A stretch of DNA of 64,000 bases, from assembly GCA_954871525.1 (NCBI GenBank), contig OX940860.1, forward strand, positions 28,180,001 through 28,244,000, in the 5' to 3' direction. This document shows, piece by piece, positions 1 through 14,778 of this stretch. Numbering within the stretch: the first letter of the stretch is position 1; every line of letters starts with the position of its first letter. The position numbers and the translations under genes were made by a program. This DNA is from Parietaria judaica (taxonomy: Eukaryota > Streptophyta > Magnoliopsida > Rosales > Urticaceae). A model generated the notes under the pieces. That model did not search any database. It was not told where the DNA came from and saw only the letters and a list, made by a program, of their open reading frames with translations.

Positions 1-1195
1 TAAAAAATACAATATATAAATAAATAAGTACAATAAATAAATAAAAAATAAAACCAAGCAAACATAATGAACATATATATATAAAGGAAGTAAGCAATTG
101 TTAATTTATGTCCTTAATGCCTTTAAAATGAAAATCCACTTAAATTTTAATTAAAAAATGAGGTAGAACACACATGATTCTCTAAATCATTACATCAAAG
201 GAAAAGCAAAATCATTGAGATTATATCAAGTACATGTTGGACTCGAGTTTTCCTCTAAAAATTAGCAAAATTGATCAATTGTTCTATACTTGAAGAATTC
301 TCACTACAATTGTCAAAACTAAAATTAAGAAATTGACATAATCACTCACAACAAAAGCTAGATCGAGCCACACTTACAAACGCCAAGACGATGCAAGTTT
401 AAAAATGATTTATACACAAACAAAAACTGACACTTGCTCAGAAGAGTTCCCAAGTAAATTTAAACGAAGAACTGAACTATTCTGGTCGAAACTCCGTATC
501 CATAGCCAGCATGATGCCAACTTCAACGCCAAACCAAGACTGAAAGGTGTGAAAGAAAGATGCAAAAAAATCAAAACAAAAAATAGTAAAATAAGAAATT
601 ATTGCGAGGATAAATACAAAAGACACACAAATGACATTAGATATACTCATTTTGTCCCCTATCTAATGTAAATGAACTTTATAAATGATAATCAGTGAAC
701 CTTATTTGCTTGCTAGCACAAATATTTGAATTTACTCACTTGTTAACACATAAAACTAATAATTGTCTATGTCCTAGAAATCATGTTAGTAAATATAAAA
801 ATAAAAACTTATAACATAAATAACTGCCTCGAGAAAACGAAAACCTTCATAAAGAAACGCTATACAAAATAACCACTTACAATGTCCTAGAAAACCCTAT
901 TAGTAAATATACAAATATGATAACATAAATAATTGTCTCCAACAAACGAAAATCGTCCTTAACAAACTCTACATAAAATAACCACTTACGAACCTGATTT
1001 TAATTGAAGACCTTTTCTATCCAAGTTCAGTATCCGTTGAACGAATCCTTTCTGTAGACACGAACCAAACAATAATTAACAAAATGTTATACCAAGAAAA
1101 TGAATGGGTTAACATTAAGTATGTTCAAAACTAATACAATGTAACTTTTTTAGACATATAAAGATAGTAATTGACTTATAAAATAAAAACTATTA
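1..1195. other. AT-rich intergenic DNA
   Basis: No gene-like reading frame, splice pattern or clear repeat boundary was seen. Two short blocks around 770-840 and 880-970 resemble each other (both contain a run like tgtcctagaaa, then tagtaaatat and aacataaataa), which suggests an old local duplication. Confidence 0.5.
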
Positions 1196-1202
1196 TTGCA
1201 TA

Positions 1203-1835
1203 TGTTATATTGGTCAAATTTCCATCATGTTCACCACCTTTTTCCAGTCACAAAGATAAACACAATGAACAAGTTAATAACAATGATCGGTGAATATCTT
1301 TGATTTATATTATATTTCCGATAAGAGCTCGGTTTTCTTTCGTTGAATAGCTGGACAGTTGAAGGATCGGGTACAAACAACTCTCTTTGTTTCTTATGAA
1401 CTCTTTCTATTCTGTTTAAGCCTTTTCTCTTCTTTTTCTCTCTTCCTGATTTCTCTCTTTTTGCCAACCCTTTCGAATGAGGCCTCCCTTGCCTTTTATA
1501 GAGTCCCTCTCGGCCATCGCCTCTTTTCCCGTCTTTTCTCACGTCCAGTCGATAGTCCCTTCGGGAGTGGTTGGAAGGAAGCGTGGTGAACCCATGCTTT
1601 TTCGTCATCTTCGAGCAGACTGCCAGAGAGGGTAGGTGAACTTCATTAAATGAACATCTCGTCAATGATCATTCGGCCCTGCGCAAATCATCATGACGAA
1701 GCCCCTCGCAGACCCTTCTCTGTCCCATTCGGACTTCTTCGCAGGTTCTAACCTCCTCGAGGATGTCCCTTGTTTGGCCCTCGGGCAATGAACTTCCTCG
1801 CCCTCCTTTTGTGTCGTTTATGGACAAAAACGACA
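1203..1835 (-). repeat. LTR-like block with a promoter on the minus strand (possible solo LTR)
   Basis: This block is richer in GC than its flanks. Read on the minus strand it starts TGTCGTTTTTGTCC and ends ACCAATATAACA, giving the TG...CA ends usual for LTRs. A TATA box (CTCTATAAAAGGC) lies near 1495-1507, followed by a purine-rich leader. A 144-codon open frame runs through the block (1231-1665, minus) but has a biased, low-complexity composition and no recognisable domain. I saw no matching 5 bp target duplication and no second LTR, so this may be an old solo LTR or another captured promoter. Confidence 0.4.
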
Positions 1836-2571
1836 CGAGCTGTGTTGAGGATGGATTTGACCAAATCCGACCTTAACATGCAGTTGTCAATAAGTTATAT
1901 TGAAAATGAAAACATCAATAATCGTCCCTAAAAACGCTATACAAAATCTCATTTACTAACCTGATTTTACTTGAATCATTTCGTAATAGCCATGAACCAA
2001 AAATTAAATAAAAAACTGGCAAACAAAGAAAGTCAATGGGTAAACATTAATAATATTTATTATTAATCAAACATAAATTTTTTTAAAGAGAGTTCAAGGT
2101 ATTTTAGTGACTTAAAACAAATTGTTGTATACATGAAAAATGTAAAAACCAAAGAAATTATAAACAAACAATAATTATCCTTTGAAATATTACTTATACA
2201 AATGTGAGAGCATGTACATGGCGGATAAGATCGGCGATTGAAGTCCGCGAACCAGATGGGTGGAAGAGGGGTAACAACTTTATAAAGACCATGAAGTATT
2301 GAATTTTTTTAAATATTTAGTTTCATCTTTTATATTTCATTAAAATAACTATTCAAAATATCTACCTAAAGTGAAGAATTTCAACATTTACGAAGTATTG
2401 TAACTTCTATATTATTTTATAAAATATAATTCAAAAAGGAGAAAAAAGAATGTAGTAAAAATTGTTGATTTTTGGTCTAGAGATTAGTTTCATATTTTTG
2501 GTAATCTTTTATTCAATTTAAATCATTCAAGAAATGGGGAAATATTACACGTTAATATGTTATATATGTAT

Positions 2572-2602
<31 letters not shown>

Positions 2603-4114
2603 TTCTAAATAGATCATATAGATATTTCTATATATATATATATATATATCGATTTTCTTCGATTGTTTTTTCTTGAATTAATCGTGTAGATATAAAAAAT
2701 GATAAAAATAATATAAGTTTTAAACTTTGAAAGATTCCGATATAGCGCCATTCCACATTCAAGTGAACAAAATTCTTTATATTAACATTTCACAATAAAT
2801 TCATAAAAAGTAAGCATGAAAATTCTCGATTTTAATCACTAATAAAAAAAATGGTACCATGAAAAAGTTTGATTTTAAAAGGTCTCGTAAAGATAAATCA
2901 TACCGTCGTGATTCCGATGGAAAAACAACACGTGCTTTTATAGAATGGTGGTTTCAAAGTCCATGAATCCCACCCATATGTAAAGAAACGATAAAATAAT
3001 TGATTTTTTTCTTATACAATCAACAAATGTTAGAAGAACATATATGCATTTTAACATACCTGAGTTTTGATCGGTAATTTTGATTAAGCTTTTTTTTTAA
3101 AATTGAATATGTTGATATTAATGAACAAATATTAGTCAATCATTATGAACTTTTTAGTTCATTATTCTATTACAATTCAGTCATAAAAATATTATAAAAT
3201 AGACTAAAAGTACAAATAAAGTTCTAAATGCACAAATAAAGCTTAGTTTAGTAAAATAATGCTAGAATAGAGCATAAAACATGTTAAACTCCAGCGAACG
3301 CAAGGGCTGGAACTTGAAAGAGACTTTTTTGTCGTCGTTGTCCGTTTGAGTTCGAAGACAAAGAGGAAGAGATCAAACATGCTTCCAAAATATTATTTTA
3401 CACCAGTGAATAATAGTGAATTATTGATTCTCTAAAAAAAAAAAGTGAATTCTTGACCAATATATATAAACGAAAACAATGAAAAACTGTACCAGTTTAT
3501 AATTGCCACGAAGAGTTGTACCTTTTAAAAATGAGTTGCAAACTTATAAAGAGTTGCAACCTAATATTAAAAATACACGACTCTTGAATAATAACTACCA
3601 TCTAAAATGAAGTGACTTTACATGAAAAGATGTAACTCTTAATCAATTATATGAAATTATGTGTAATCGTTTCTTCTTCTAATTAATTTGTTAAATATAC
3701 GTGTGACATTTTTTTTACTAAAAATTATTGGAAAAAAAGAGGAAAACAATAATAAATATTAAATAGGAACGGAAAAGAACCTAATACAATGTCAATTCAC
3801 AATTTCAAAACATAATCATAATCACAATTCACAATTCTAAAATCAAAATCAATTCCTAAACTAAACCAATTCACAAAATTCAATTCACAATTCAAACTCA
3901 ATTTTCAATCTAAATTCCTAAATCAAATCACAAAATCGAAACCCTAAATTCCAATTCCAAAATCCAAAATCGAAACGCTAGAAATCCAAAATCCAAAATC
4001 AAAACCCTAGAAATCCAAAATCCAAAATCATAACCCTAGAAATCCAATACATAAATCGAAACAATCACCCTAAATCCATCAAATCCAAACAAAATAGCGT
4101 GAAAAAGGATTACC
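1836..4114. other. AT-rich intergenic DNA with simple repeats
   Basis: No gene was seen. It contains TA microsatellites at about 2574-2601 and 2629-2650. At 3790-4080 there is an A/C-rich low-complexity stretch built from variants of aaatccaaaatc and caattcacaattc, which leads into the CACTA-like terminus to the right. Confidence 0.5.
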
Positions 4115-4698
4115 AAAATCGTGTAGGCGACGGCGTGCGACGACAAACTACGGCGGGAGACGGCAAATGACGGTGGGCGAAGTCATTCGTCGCTGCGGCG
4201 AGCATAGGTGAGAGAGAGAGAGAGATAACTGTGCGAGAGAGAGCGACGGCGCTAGGGTTCGAGTGCGAAATGAGTGTTTACGATTCGTGTTTTGCTTAAA
4301 ACACGATACTCGCCGCGGCGAGTTATTCCAACGACACAAAAAAATGTCGTTGGAATATTATGTCGTTTTGCATTCCGACGACGGATAAATATCCTTCTTC
4401 GGAACACAACTCGCCGCGGCGAATATAAGTGCGCCGCTGCGAAACTTGGAAAATAATACACATATGTCGACGACGGAAATATATCCGTCGTCGGAATACT
4501 ACTCACCGCGGCGAAGGTGAGTTAGCCGCGACAAATATTTGATTCCAACGACAAATAAAAATTTCCATCGTCGGAAGTCTAATTTTTTTAATATCCGACG
4601 ACGGATTTTGACTTCTGTCGTTGGATTTTGACTTCCAACGAAGGTTTTTGTCTTCCGTAGTCGAATCTCCGTAGTATAATCTCATATTTGTAGTAGTG
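4115..4698 (-). mobile_element. Terminus of a CACTA (En/Spm)-like transposon
   Basis: Read on the minus strand, position 4698 begins CACTACTACAAATATGAG, the CACTA end signature. Just inside (about 4290-4680) is a cluster of short direct and inverted motifs, typical of CACTA subterminal regions: CCGACGACGGA with its reverse complement TCCGTCGTCGG, ATTCCAACGAC, and three copies of CCGCGGCGA near 4312, 4412 and 4507. Further inside (4115-4280) is a GC-rich segment that on the minus strand looks like a leader (CT-rich tract, then a short ATG frame). The three bases beyond the end are TAA. I could not find the partner terminus or a transposase, so this is a truncated or very decayed copy. Confidence 0.5.
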
Positions 4699-6228
4699 TA
4701 AACTGTAACGTGTAAATGAAACAATTATTTCAGCCATATTCTTGAATCATATATTACGTGTAAATTTTTTATATATTTTAAAATGGAAATAATTTAATAT
4801 ATTACGTGCAAATGATTTTTTTTTATTTGTTTGTTAAGAAAATATTGAATACGTTACAACACGTCGAAAACATTTATTAAATAATTATTTTTAAAGTAAA
4901 TGAATATTCAGTATGTTACAACGCTTGAGAATTATTTAAACACATATATATACATAATTAAATATATATATCCTATTTATTAGGTCATTTAAATTTAGAA
5001 AAAGATAGATTAAATTAATTATTAGGTTATTTACACATACATGTTCAATATTTTATGTAGACTTTTCTATAAAAAAAAAAATATTTTACTTGATACGATT
5101 CAAAGAATTCCTTATTAACTATATATTTTTAAACATTATGAAATTAGAACACCAATTATGATTTCATTTTAAAAATTAAATGAATACTCATCCAAAAAAT
5201 GGTTTGAAAACAACAAACAACGTAAAAAATGAATCTAATAAATCGATAACAAATTTTTGAGAATGGCGTTAACGTACCGAAAGTGGGCAGTGAGACAATG
5301 TATGAATCACGGTGGTAGTGGAACAAAGATTAGAATCCAGAATGTGACATCTCTTGTTTGGTCAATGTTTTTTGCTTTGTTGTTGTTGGTCGTCGGATTT
5401 CTATTTTTCCGTTAGCAACCGCCTAAGAAGATGACCAGAGATGACAAATATATAACATGATCTTTTTTTTTTCTTTTTGAGTTTTGTGATTTTTGTTCAA
5501 TGGATTGGTATAAATATTCAAAGAGTAAAAAAGATATGACATTTGCTAAGTGCCTATTTATGAAGAAGTGCATCATTTCAATAAATTTTTTTAACCGTCT
5601 CAATAACGTGTAAATTATTAAAATTATACATATATATTATTAAATTATTAAAAATTTAATCGAACTAAACAATCTTCTCTTTATATAAATATATAAATTA
5701 TTAAAATTACCTAATAAATAGGAACTAAATATATATATATAGATATATTTTTGAATGAATATATATTATACGATCCCTAAACATATGAACTATATATATT
5801 TATATATATTTGTGAATGAATATACATTTAACGATCCCTAAAGCCTAAATATCTTTTTCTACCTCCATCTTATACGTTTTGACTAATGGGTTTGTTTTTT
5901 TTAATTAAAACTAATGATACGTATACCCTTAATATCTTTGGATTTATAAAGAACTTTAGATTTAAAACATGAAACGTTGTAACTTTCCGGAAAAATAATT
6001 GTAACTTTTTTTGGATAACTGCCATGCAAATCTAAAAACCGTTAAATAAGATAATATTATAGAAAATTATTTATATTTACATTTCACTTATTTTGAAAAT
6101 ATTTGATGTTATACATATATAATAATTTGTGTAATATATATACAATGTTATATATACTGTGTAACGAAGAAGATAAAAAGAGTGATACCAAAAATTAAAA
6201 GAGAAGTGCATGACGCATACGTAGTAAT
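4699..6228. other. AT-rich intergenic DNA
   Basis: No gene was seen. It holds short TA-rich tracts. A small direct repeat (aatgaatatatattatacgatccctaaa and aatgaatatacatttaacgatccctaaa, shown here only by their cores gatccctaaa) lies at 5750-5845. Confidence 0.45.
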
Positions 6229-9200
6229 TTATTGTCAAAAGGTAAATCCAAGAGAAAATGAAGCACGCACGAGGGGATAACATACCTTGAAATTAAAAGT
6301 ACAACGAATTCTAATTTTATCAAACTTGACATACTTTTTTGAGGTTGATTGGGAAAGAAAAATCCCAGACGCCGAGACTGAATTCTATGGCTTTTCTGGA
6401 TCGTTGCGACAACAATCAAAAAGTCTTTTGAAAGCAGGGACTCTACAAATCAAGAACTAAATCTCACCCCAGTCAATAACTAAATGTCTACTCGTTGAAA
6501 ATGTAACTGAATGATATTTTTTATAAGAAATCATATGCTACAGAAATAATAAGTATTGGCCACTTTTTATACTTCATAAATTAAAATGTAATTAATTATT
6601 ACCAGTAGTATATTCAGAACCCGGACGGGGATTGGCGAGGGTCATAGGAAATTGCATCGAGAAAAGGACGAAGAATGAGATTAAGGGAAACATTGTTTAC
6701 GAAAGAGTGAGCGAGCATTTGCTTGAGATTAGAGTTTTTAAATAGAATTTATAATGGTAAGTTGGCTTCGATTCATAAAATCCTTTGGTGAAACAGTGTT
6801 TTTATTTTCAAAGAGATGTTTAATATTTGGGTTGGCATCGTTTGATTTTTTTATTTTTATTTTTAAATATGTGGGTTGGTATGGTTTGAATTAATTTTTT
6901 AACTGTTTTAAATTTTATTTTATTATTAATATTTGGGCTGACATCGTTTGGGTTTTTTTTTTTTTAATTGCTTGAAATTTGAAAAAAGAATGGACTTGCA
7001 ATTGTTGTTTTTTTTTACGCCTTTTGAGGTCCATTTTCCATATATTAAGTAAAATATAATGATACTAATAACGTGTTATTTTTTTAAATCTTAAATTTTT
7101 ATATTTTTTTACACGTTTTGGAGTTTATTATCTGTATTTGATGTTGCTAAAAAATAGATGTTTATTTAATATATTAATATATTAATAATACGTATAAAAT
7201 TATTACTATTTCATATAATAATTAAAAAAAAGAACAAAAATATTGGTTGTTCCTATTATTATGTTAATCTGATGTATATATATATATATATATACACGTG
7301 AATAGTAATGGATTAATCTGATATTGGTTGTTCCTTAGAAAACGGTTGTCAAATATTATTTTTTTAAAGTAAATAGATAATTTGAATATTACGTGGTGCA
7401 AATGATTTTTCTTTTATATATTTGTTTTTAAGAAAATATTGAATAAGTTACAACGCTTAGAAAACGGTTATCATTTTTTTTAAGTAAATAAATAATTAGT
7501 AGGTTATAACGCTTGGAATTATTTATTTTAAGAAATTATTTTAAAAAAAAAAGAAACTAAAAATTGAAGGGTCACGTCGAGCGAATGTTGTTTTTCTAAT
7601 TAAAAATAATTCAAAAAAATGAAGAAGAAAAAAGAACAGAATCAAAATACAGTGTTTTTGAACCTTGAGGTTATTTTGTTTTTATATATATATAGATTTA
7701 TTGTCAAAAGGTAAAACCAAGAGAAAATGAAGCACGCACGAGGGGATAACATACCTTGAAATTAAAAGTACAACGAATTCTAATTTTATCAAACTTGACA
7801 TACTTTTTTGAGGTTGATTGGGAAAGAAAAATCTCAGACGCCGATACTGAATTCTATGGCTTTTCTGGATCGTTGCGACAAACAATCAAAAAGTCTTTTG
7901 AAAGCAGGGACTCTGCAAATCAAGAACTAAATCTCACCCCAGTCAATAACTAAATGTCTACTCGTTGAAAATGTAACTGAATGATATTTTTTATAAGAAA
8001 TCATATGCTACAGAAATAATAAGTATTGGCCACTTTTTATACTTCATAAATTAAAATGTAATTAATTATTACCAGTAGTATATTCAGAACCCGGACGGGG
8101 ATTGGCGAGGGTCATAGGAAATTGCATCGAGAAAAGGACGAAGAATGAGATTAAGGGAAACATTGTTTACGAAAGAGTGAGCGAGCATTTGCTTGAGATT
8201 AGAGTTTTTAAATAGAATTTATAATGGTAAGTTGGCTTCGATTCATAAAATCCTTTGGTGAAACAGTGTTTTTATTTTCAAAGAGATGTTTAATATTTGG
8301 GTTGGCATCGTTTGATTTTTTTATTTTTATTTTTAAATATGTGGGTTGGTATGGTTTGAATTAATTTTTTAACTGTTTTAAATTTTATTTTATTATTAAT
8401 ATTTGGGCTGACATCGTTTGGGTTTTTTTTTTTTTAATTGCTTGAAATTTGAAAAAAGAATGGACTTGCAATTGTTGTTTTTTTTTTACGCCTTTTGAGG
8501 TCCATTTTCCATATATTAAGTAAAATATAATGATACTAATAACGTGTTATTTTTTTAAATCTTAAATTTTTATATTTTTTTACACGTTTTGGAGTTTATT
8601 ATCTGTATTTGATGTTGCTAAAAAATAGATGTTTATTTAATATATTAATATATTAATAATACGTATAAAATTATTACTATTTCATATAATAATTAAAAAA
8701 AAGAACAAAAATATTGGTTGTTCCTATTATTATGTTAATCTGATGTATATATATATATATATACACGTGAATAGTAATGGATTAATCTGATATTGGTTGT
8801 TCCTTAGAAAACGGTTGTCAAATATTATTTTTTTAAAGTAAATAGATAATTTGAATATTACGTGGTGCAAATGATTTTTCTTTTATATATTTGTTTTTAA
8901 GAAAATATTGAATAAGTTACAACGCTTAGAAAACGGTTATCATTTTTTTTAAGTAAATAAATAATTAGTAGGTTATAACGCTTGGAATTATTTATTTTAA
9001 GAAATTATTTTAAAAAAAAAGAAACTAAAAATTGAAGGGTCACGTCGAGCGAATGTTGTTTTTCTAATTAAAAATAATTCAAAAAAATGAAGAAGAAAAA
9101 AGAACAGAATCAAAATACAGTGTTTTTGAACCTTGAGGTTATTTTGTTTTTATATATATATAGATTTATTGTCAAAAGGTAAAACCAAGAGAAAATGAAG

Positions 9201-10195
9201 CACGCACGAGGGGATAACATACCTTGAAATTAAAAGTACAACGAATTCTAATTTTATCAAACTTGACATACTTTTTTGAGGTTGATTGGGAAAGAAAAAT
9301 CTCAGACGCCGATACTGAATTCTATGGCTTTTCTGGATCGTTGCGACAAACAATCAAAAAGTCTTTTGAAAGCAGGGACTCTGCAAATCAAGAACTAAAT
9401 CTCACCCCAGTCAATAACTAAATGTCTACTCGTTGAAAATGTAACTGAATGATATTTTTTATAAGAAATCATATGCTACAGAAATAATAAGTATTGGCCA
9501 CTTTTTATACTTCTTAAATTAAAATGTAATTAATTATTACCAGTAGTATATTCAGAACCCGGACGGGGATTGGCGAGGGTCGTAGGAAATTGCATCGAGA
9601 AAAGGACGAAGAATGAGATTAAGCGAAACATCGTTTACGAAGGAGTGAGCGAGCATTTGCTTGAGATTAGAGTTCTTAAGTAGAATTTATAATGGTAAGT
9701 TGGCTTCGATTCATAAAATCCTTTGGTGAAACAGTGTTTTTATTTTCAAAGAGATGTTTAATATTTGGGTTGGCATCGTTTGATTTTTTTAATTTTTTAT
9801 TTTAAATATGTGGGTTGGTATGGTTTGAATTAATTTTTTAACTGTTTTAAATTTTATTTTATTATTAATATTTGGGCTGACATCGTTTGGGTTTTTTTTT
9901 TTAATTGCTTGAAATTTGAAAAAAGAATGGACTTGCAATTGTTGTTTTTTTTTACGCCTTTTGAGGTCCATTTTCCATATATTAAGTAAAATATAATGAT
10001 ACTAATAACGTGTTATTTTTTTAAATCTTAAATTTTTATATTTTTTTACACGTTTTGGAGTTTATTATCTGTATTTGATGTTGCTAAAAAATAGAAGTTT
10101 AGTTAATATATTAATAATACGTATAAAATTATTACTATTTCATATAATAATTAAAAAAAGAACAAAAATATTGGTTGTTCCTATTATTATGTTAA

Positions 10196-10246
<51 letters not shown>

Positions 10247-11688
10247 TGAATAGGAATGGATTAATCTGATATTGGTTGTTCCTTAGAAAACGGTTATCAA
10301 ATATTATTTTTTTTAAAGTAAATAGATAATTTGAATATTACGTGGTACAAATGATTTTTCTTTTATTTATTTTTTTTAAGAAAATATTGAATAAGTTACA
10401 ACGCTTAGAAAACGGTTATCATTTTTTTTAAGTAAATAAATAATTAGTAGGTTATAACGCTTGGAATTATTTATTTTAAGTAATTATTTTAAGAAAAAAG
10501 AAACTAAAAATTGAAGGGTCACGTCGAGCGAATGTTGTTTTTCTAATTAAAAATAATTCAAAAAAATGAAAAAAAAAAGAACGGAATCAAAATGCAGTGT
10601 TTTTGAACCTTGAGGTTATTTTGTTTTTATATATATATAGATTTATTGTCAAAAGGTAAAACCAAGAGAAAATGAAGCACGCACGAGGGGATAACATACC
10701 TTGAAATTAAAAGTACAACGAATTCTAATTTTATCAAACTTGACATACTTTTTTGAGGTTGATTGGGAAAGAAAAATCCCAGACGCCGATACTGAATTCT
10801 ATGGCTTTTCTGGATCGTTGCGACAAACAATCAAAAAGTCTTTTGAAAGCAAGGACTCTGCAAATCAAGAACTAAATCTCACCCCAGTCAATAACTAAAT
10901 GTCTACTCGTTGAAAATGTAACTGAATGATATTTTTTATAAGAAATCATATGCTACAGAAATAATAAGTATTGGCCACTTTTTATACTTCATAAATTAAA
11001 ATGTAATTAATTATTACCAGTAGTATATTCAGAAGCCGGACGGGGAGTTGGCGAGGGTCGTAGGAAATTGCATCGAGAAAAGGACGAAGAATGAGATTAA
11101 GGGAAACATCGTTTACGAAAGAGTGTGCGAGCATTTGCTTGATATTAGAGTTTTTAAATAGAATTTATAATGGTAAGTTGGCTTCGATTCATAAAATCCT
11201 TTGGTGAAACAGTGTTTTTATTTTCAAAAAGATGTTTAATATTTGGGTTGGCATCGTTTGATTTTTTTATTTTTATTTTTAAATATGTGGGTTGGTATGG
11301 TTTGAATTAATTTTTTAACTGTTTTAAATTTTATTTTATTATTAATATTTGGGCTGACATCGTTTGGGTTTTTTTTTTTTTTAATTGCTTGAAATTTGAA
11401 AAAAGAATGGACTTGCAATTGTTGTTTTTTTTTTACGCCTTTTGAGGTTCATTTTCCATATATTAAGTAAAATATAATGATACTAATAACGTGTTATTTT
11501 TTTAAATCTTAAATTTTTATATTTTTTTACACGTTTTGGAGTTTATTATCTGTATTTGATGTTGCTAAAAATTAGAAGTTTAGTTAATATATTAATATAT
11601 TAATAATACGTGTAAAATTATTACTATTTCATATAATAATTAAAAAAAGAACAAAAATATTGGTTGTTCCTATTATTATGTTAATCTG

Positions 11689-11730
<42 letters not shown>

Positions 11731-14700
11731 GTGAATAGGAATGGATTAATCTGATATTTGTTGTTCCTTAGAAAACGGTTATCAAATATTATTTTTTTAA
11801 AGTAAATAGATAATTTGAATATTACGTGGTGCAAATGATTTTTCTTTTATATATTTGTTTTTAAGAAAATATTGAATAAGTTACAACGCTTAGAAAACGG
11901 TTATCATTTTTTTTAAGTAAATAAATAATTAGTAGGTTATAACGCTTGGAATTATTTATTTTAAGTAATTATTTTAAGAAAAAAGAAACTAAAAATTGAA
12001 GGGTCACGTCGAGCGAATGTTGTTTTTCTAATTAAAAATAATTAAAAAAAAAGAACGGAATCAAAATGCAGTGTTTTTGAACCTTGAGGTTATTTTGTTT
12101 TTATATATATATAGATTTATTGTCAAAAGGTAAAACCAAGAGAAAATGAAGCACGCACGAGTGGATAACATACCTTGAAATTAAAAGTACAACGAATTCT
12201 AATTTTATCAAACTTGACATACTTTTTTGAGGTTGATTGGGAAAGAAAAATCTCAGACGCCGATACTGAATTCTATGGCTTTTCTGGATCGTTGCGACAA
12301 CAATCAAAAAGTCTTTTGAAAGCAGGGACTCTGCAAATCAAGAACTAAATCTCACCCCAGTCAATAACTAAATGTCTACTCGTTGAAAATGTAACTGAAT
12401 GATATTTTTTATAAGAAATCATATGCTACAGAAATAATAAGTATTGGCCACTTTTTATACTTCTTAAATTAAAATGTAATTAATTATTACCAGTAGTATA
12501 TTCAGAAGCCGGACGGGGAGTTGGCGAGGGTCGTAGGAAATTGCATCGAGAAAAGGACGAAGAATGAGATTAAGCGAAACATCGTTTACGAAGGAGTGAG
12601 CGAGCATTTGCTTGAGATTAGAGTTCTTAAGTAGAATTTATAATGGTAAGTTGGCTTCGATTCATAAAATCCTTTGGTGAAACAGTGTTTTTATTTTCAA
12701 AGAGATGTTTAATATTTGGGTTGGCATCGTTTGATTTTTTAATTTTTTATTTTAAATATGTGGGTTGGTATGGTTTGAATTAATTTTTTAACTGTTTTAA
12801 ATTTTATTTTATTATTAATATTTGGGCTGACATCGTTTGGGTTTTTTTTTTAATTGCTTGAAATTTGAAAAAAGAATGGACTTGCAATTGTTGTTTTTTT
12901 TTACGCCTTTTGAGGTCCATTTTCCATATATTAAGTAAAATATAATGATACTAATAACGTGTTATTTTTTTAAATCTTAAATTTTTATATTTTTTTTACA
13001 CGTTTTGGAGTTTATTATCTGTATTTGATGTTGCTAAAAAATAGAAGTTTAGTTAATATATTAATAATACGTATAAAATTATTACTATTTCATATAATAA
13101 TTAAAAAAAGAACAAAAATATTGGTTGTTCCTATTATTATGTTAATCTGATGTATATATATATATATACACACGTGAATAGGAATGGATTAATCTGATAT
13201 TGGTTGTTCCTTAGAAAACGGTTATCAAATATTATTTTTTTAAAGTAAATAGATAATTTGAATATTACGTGGTGCAAATGATTTTTCTTTTATATATTTG
13301 TTTTTAAGAAAATATTGAATAAGTTACAACGCTTAGAAAACGGTTATCATTTTTTTTAAGTAAATAAATAATTAGTAGGTTATAACGCTTGGAATTATTT
13401 ATTTTAAGTAATTATTTTAAGAAAACGAATCTAAAAATTGAAGGGTCACGTCGAGCGAATGTTGTTTTTCTAATTAAAAATAATTAAAAAAAAAGAACGG
13501 AATCAAAATGCAGTGTTTTTGAACCTTGAGGTTATTTTGTTTTTATATATATATAGATTTATTGTCAAAAGGTAAAACCAAGAGAAAATGAAGCACGCCC
13601 GAGTGGATAACATACCTTGAAATTAAAAGTACAACGAATTCTAATTTTATCAAACTTGACATACTTTTTTGAGGTTGATTGGGAAAGAAAAATCCCAGAC
13701 GCCGAGACTGAATTCTATGGCTTTTCTGGATCGTTGCGACAACAATCAAAAAGTCTTTTGAAAGCAGGGACTCTGCAAATCAAGAACTAAATCTCACCCC
13801 AGTCAATAACTAAATGTCTACTCGTTGAAAATGTAACTGAATGATATTTTTTATAAGAAATCATATGCTACAGAAATAATAAGTATTGGCCACTTTTTAT
13901 ACTTCATAAATTAAAATGTAATTAATTATTACCAGTAGTATATTCAGAAGCCGGACGGGGAGTTGGCGAGGGTCGTAGGAAATTGCATCGAGAAAAGGAC
14001 GAAGAATGAGATTAAGGGAAACATCGTTTACGAAAGAGTGAGCGAGCATTTGCTTGAGATTAGAGTTTTTAAATAGAATTTATAATGGTAAGTTGGCTTC
14101 GATTCATAAAATCCTTTGGTGAAACAGTGTTTTTATTTTCAAAGAGATGTTTAATATTTAGGTTGGCATCGTTTGATTTTTTTATTTTTATTTTTAAATA
14201 TGTGGGTTGGTATGGTTTGAATTAATTTTTTAACTGTTTTAAATTTTATTTTATTATTAATATTTGGGCTAACATCGTTTTGGTTTTTTTTTTTTTAATT
14301 GCTTGAAATTTGAAAAAAGAATGGACTTGCAATTGTTGTTTTTTTTTTACGCCTTTTGAGGTCCATTTTCCATATATTAAGTAAAATATAATGATACTAA
14401 TAAAGGAAATTGTACGAAATACCCATTTTGTGTCAAACCTTTTAAAAAACTACCCATTGTCTATGTAAAAAACTACCCATAATGGGTAGTTTTTAAAAGG
14501 TTTGCACAAAATGGGTATTTCGTTAATTAACCCTACTAATAACGTGTTATTTTTTTAAATCTTAAATTTTTATATTTTTTACACGTTTTGGAGTTTATTA
14601 TCTGTATCTGATGTTGCTAAAAAATAGAAGTTTAGTTAATATATTAATATATTAATAATACGTATAAAATTATTACTATTTCATATAATAATTAAAAAAA

Positions 14701-14745
14701 GAACAAAAATATTGGTTGTTTCTATTATTATGTTAATCTGATGTG

Positions 14746-14778
<33 letters not shown>

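Noticed and set aside
1231..1665. 144-codon minus-strand frame
   Set aside because: It lies inside an LTR-like block, starts upstream of its TATA box, and has biased composition.
7682..13749. Repeated 65-68-codon frames on both strands in the tandem array
   Set aside because: They recur only because the DNA is duplicated. Both strands are open over the same bases, frames gain or lose residues with TA and single-base changes, and no domain is recognisable.
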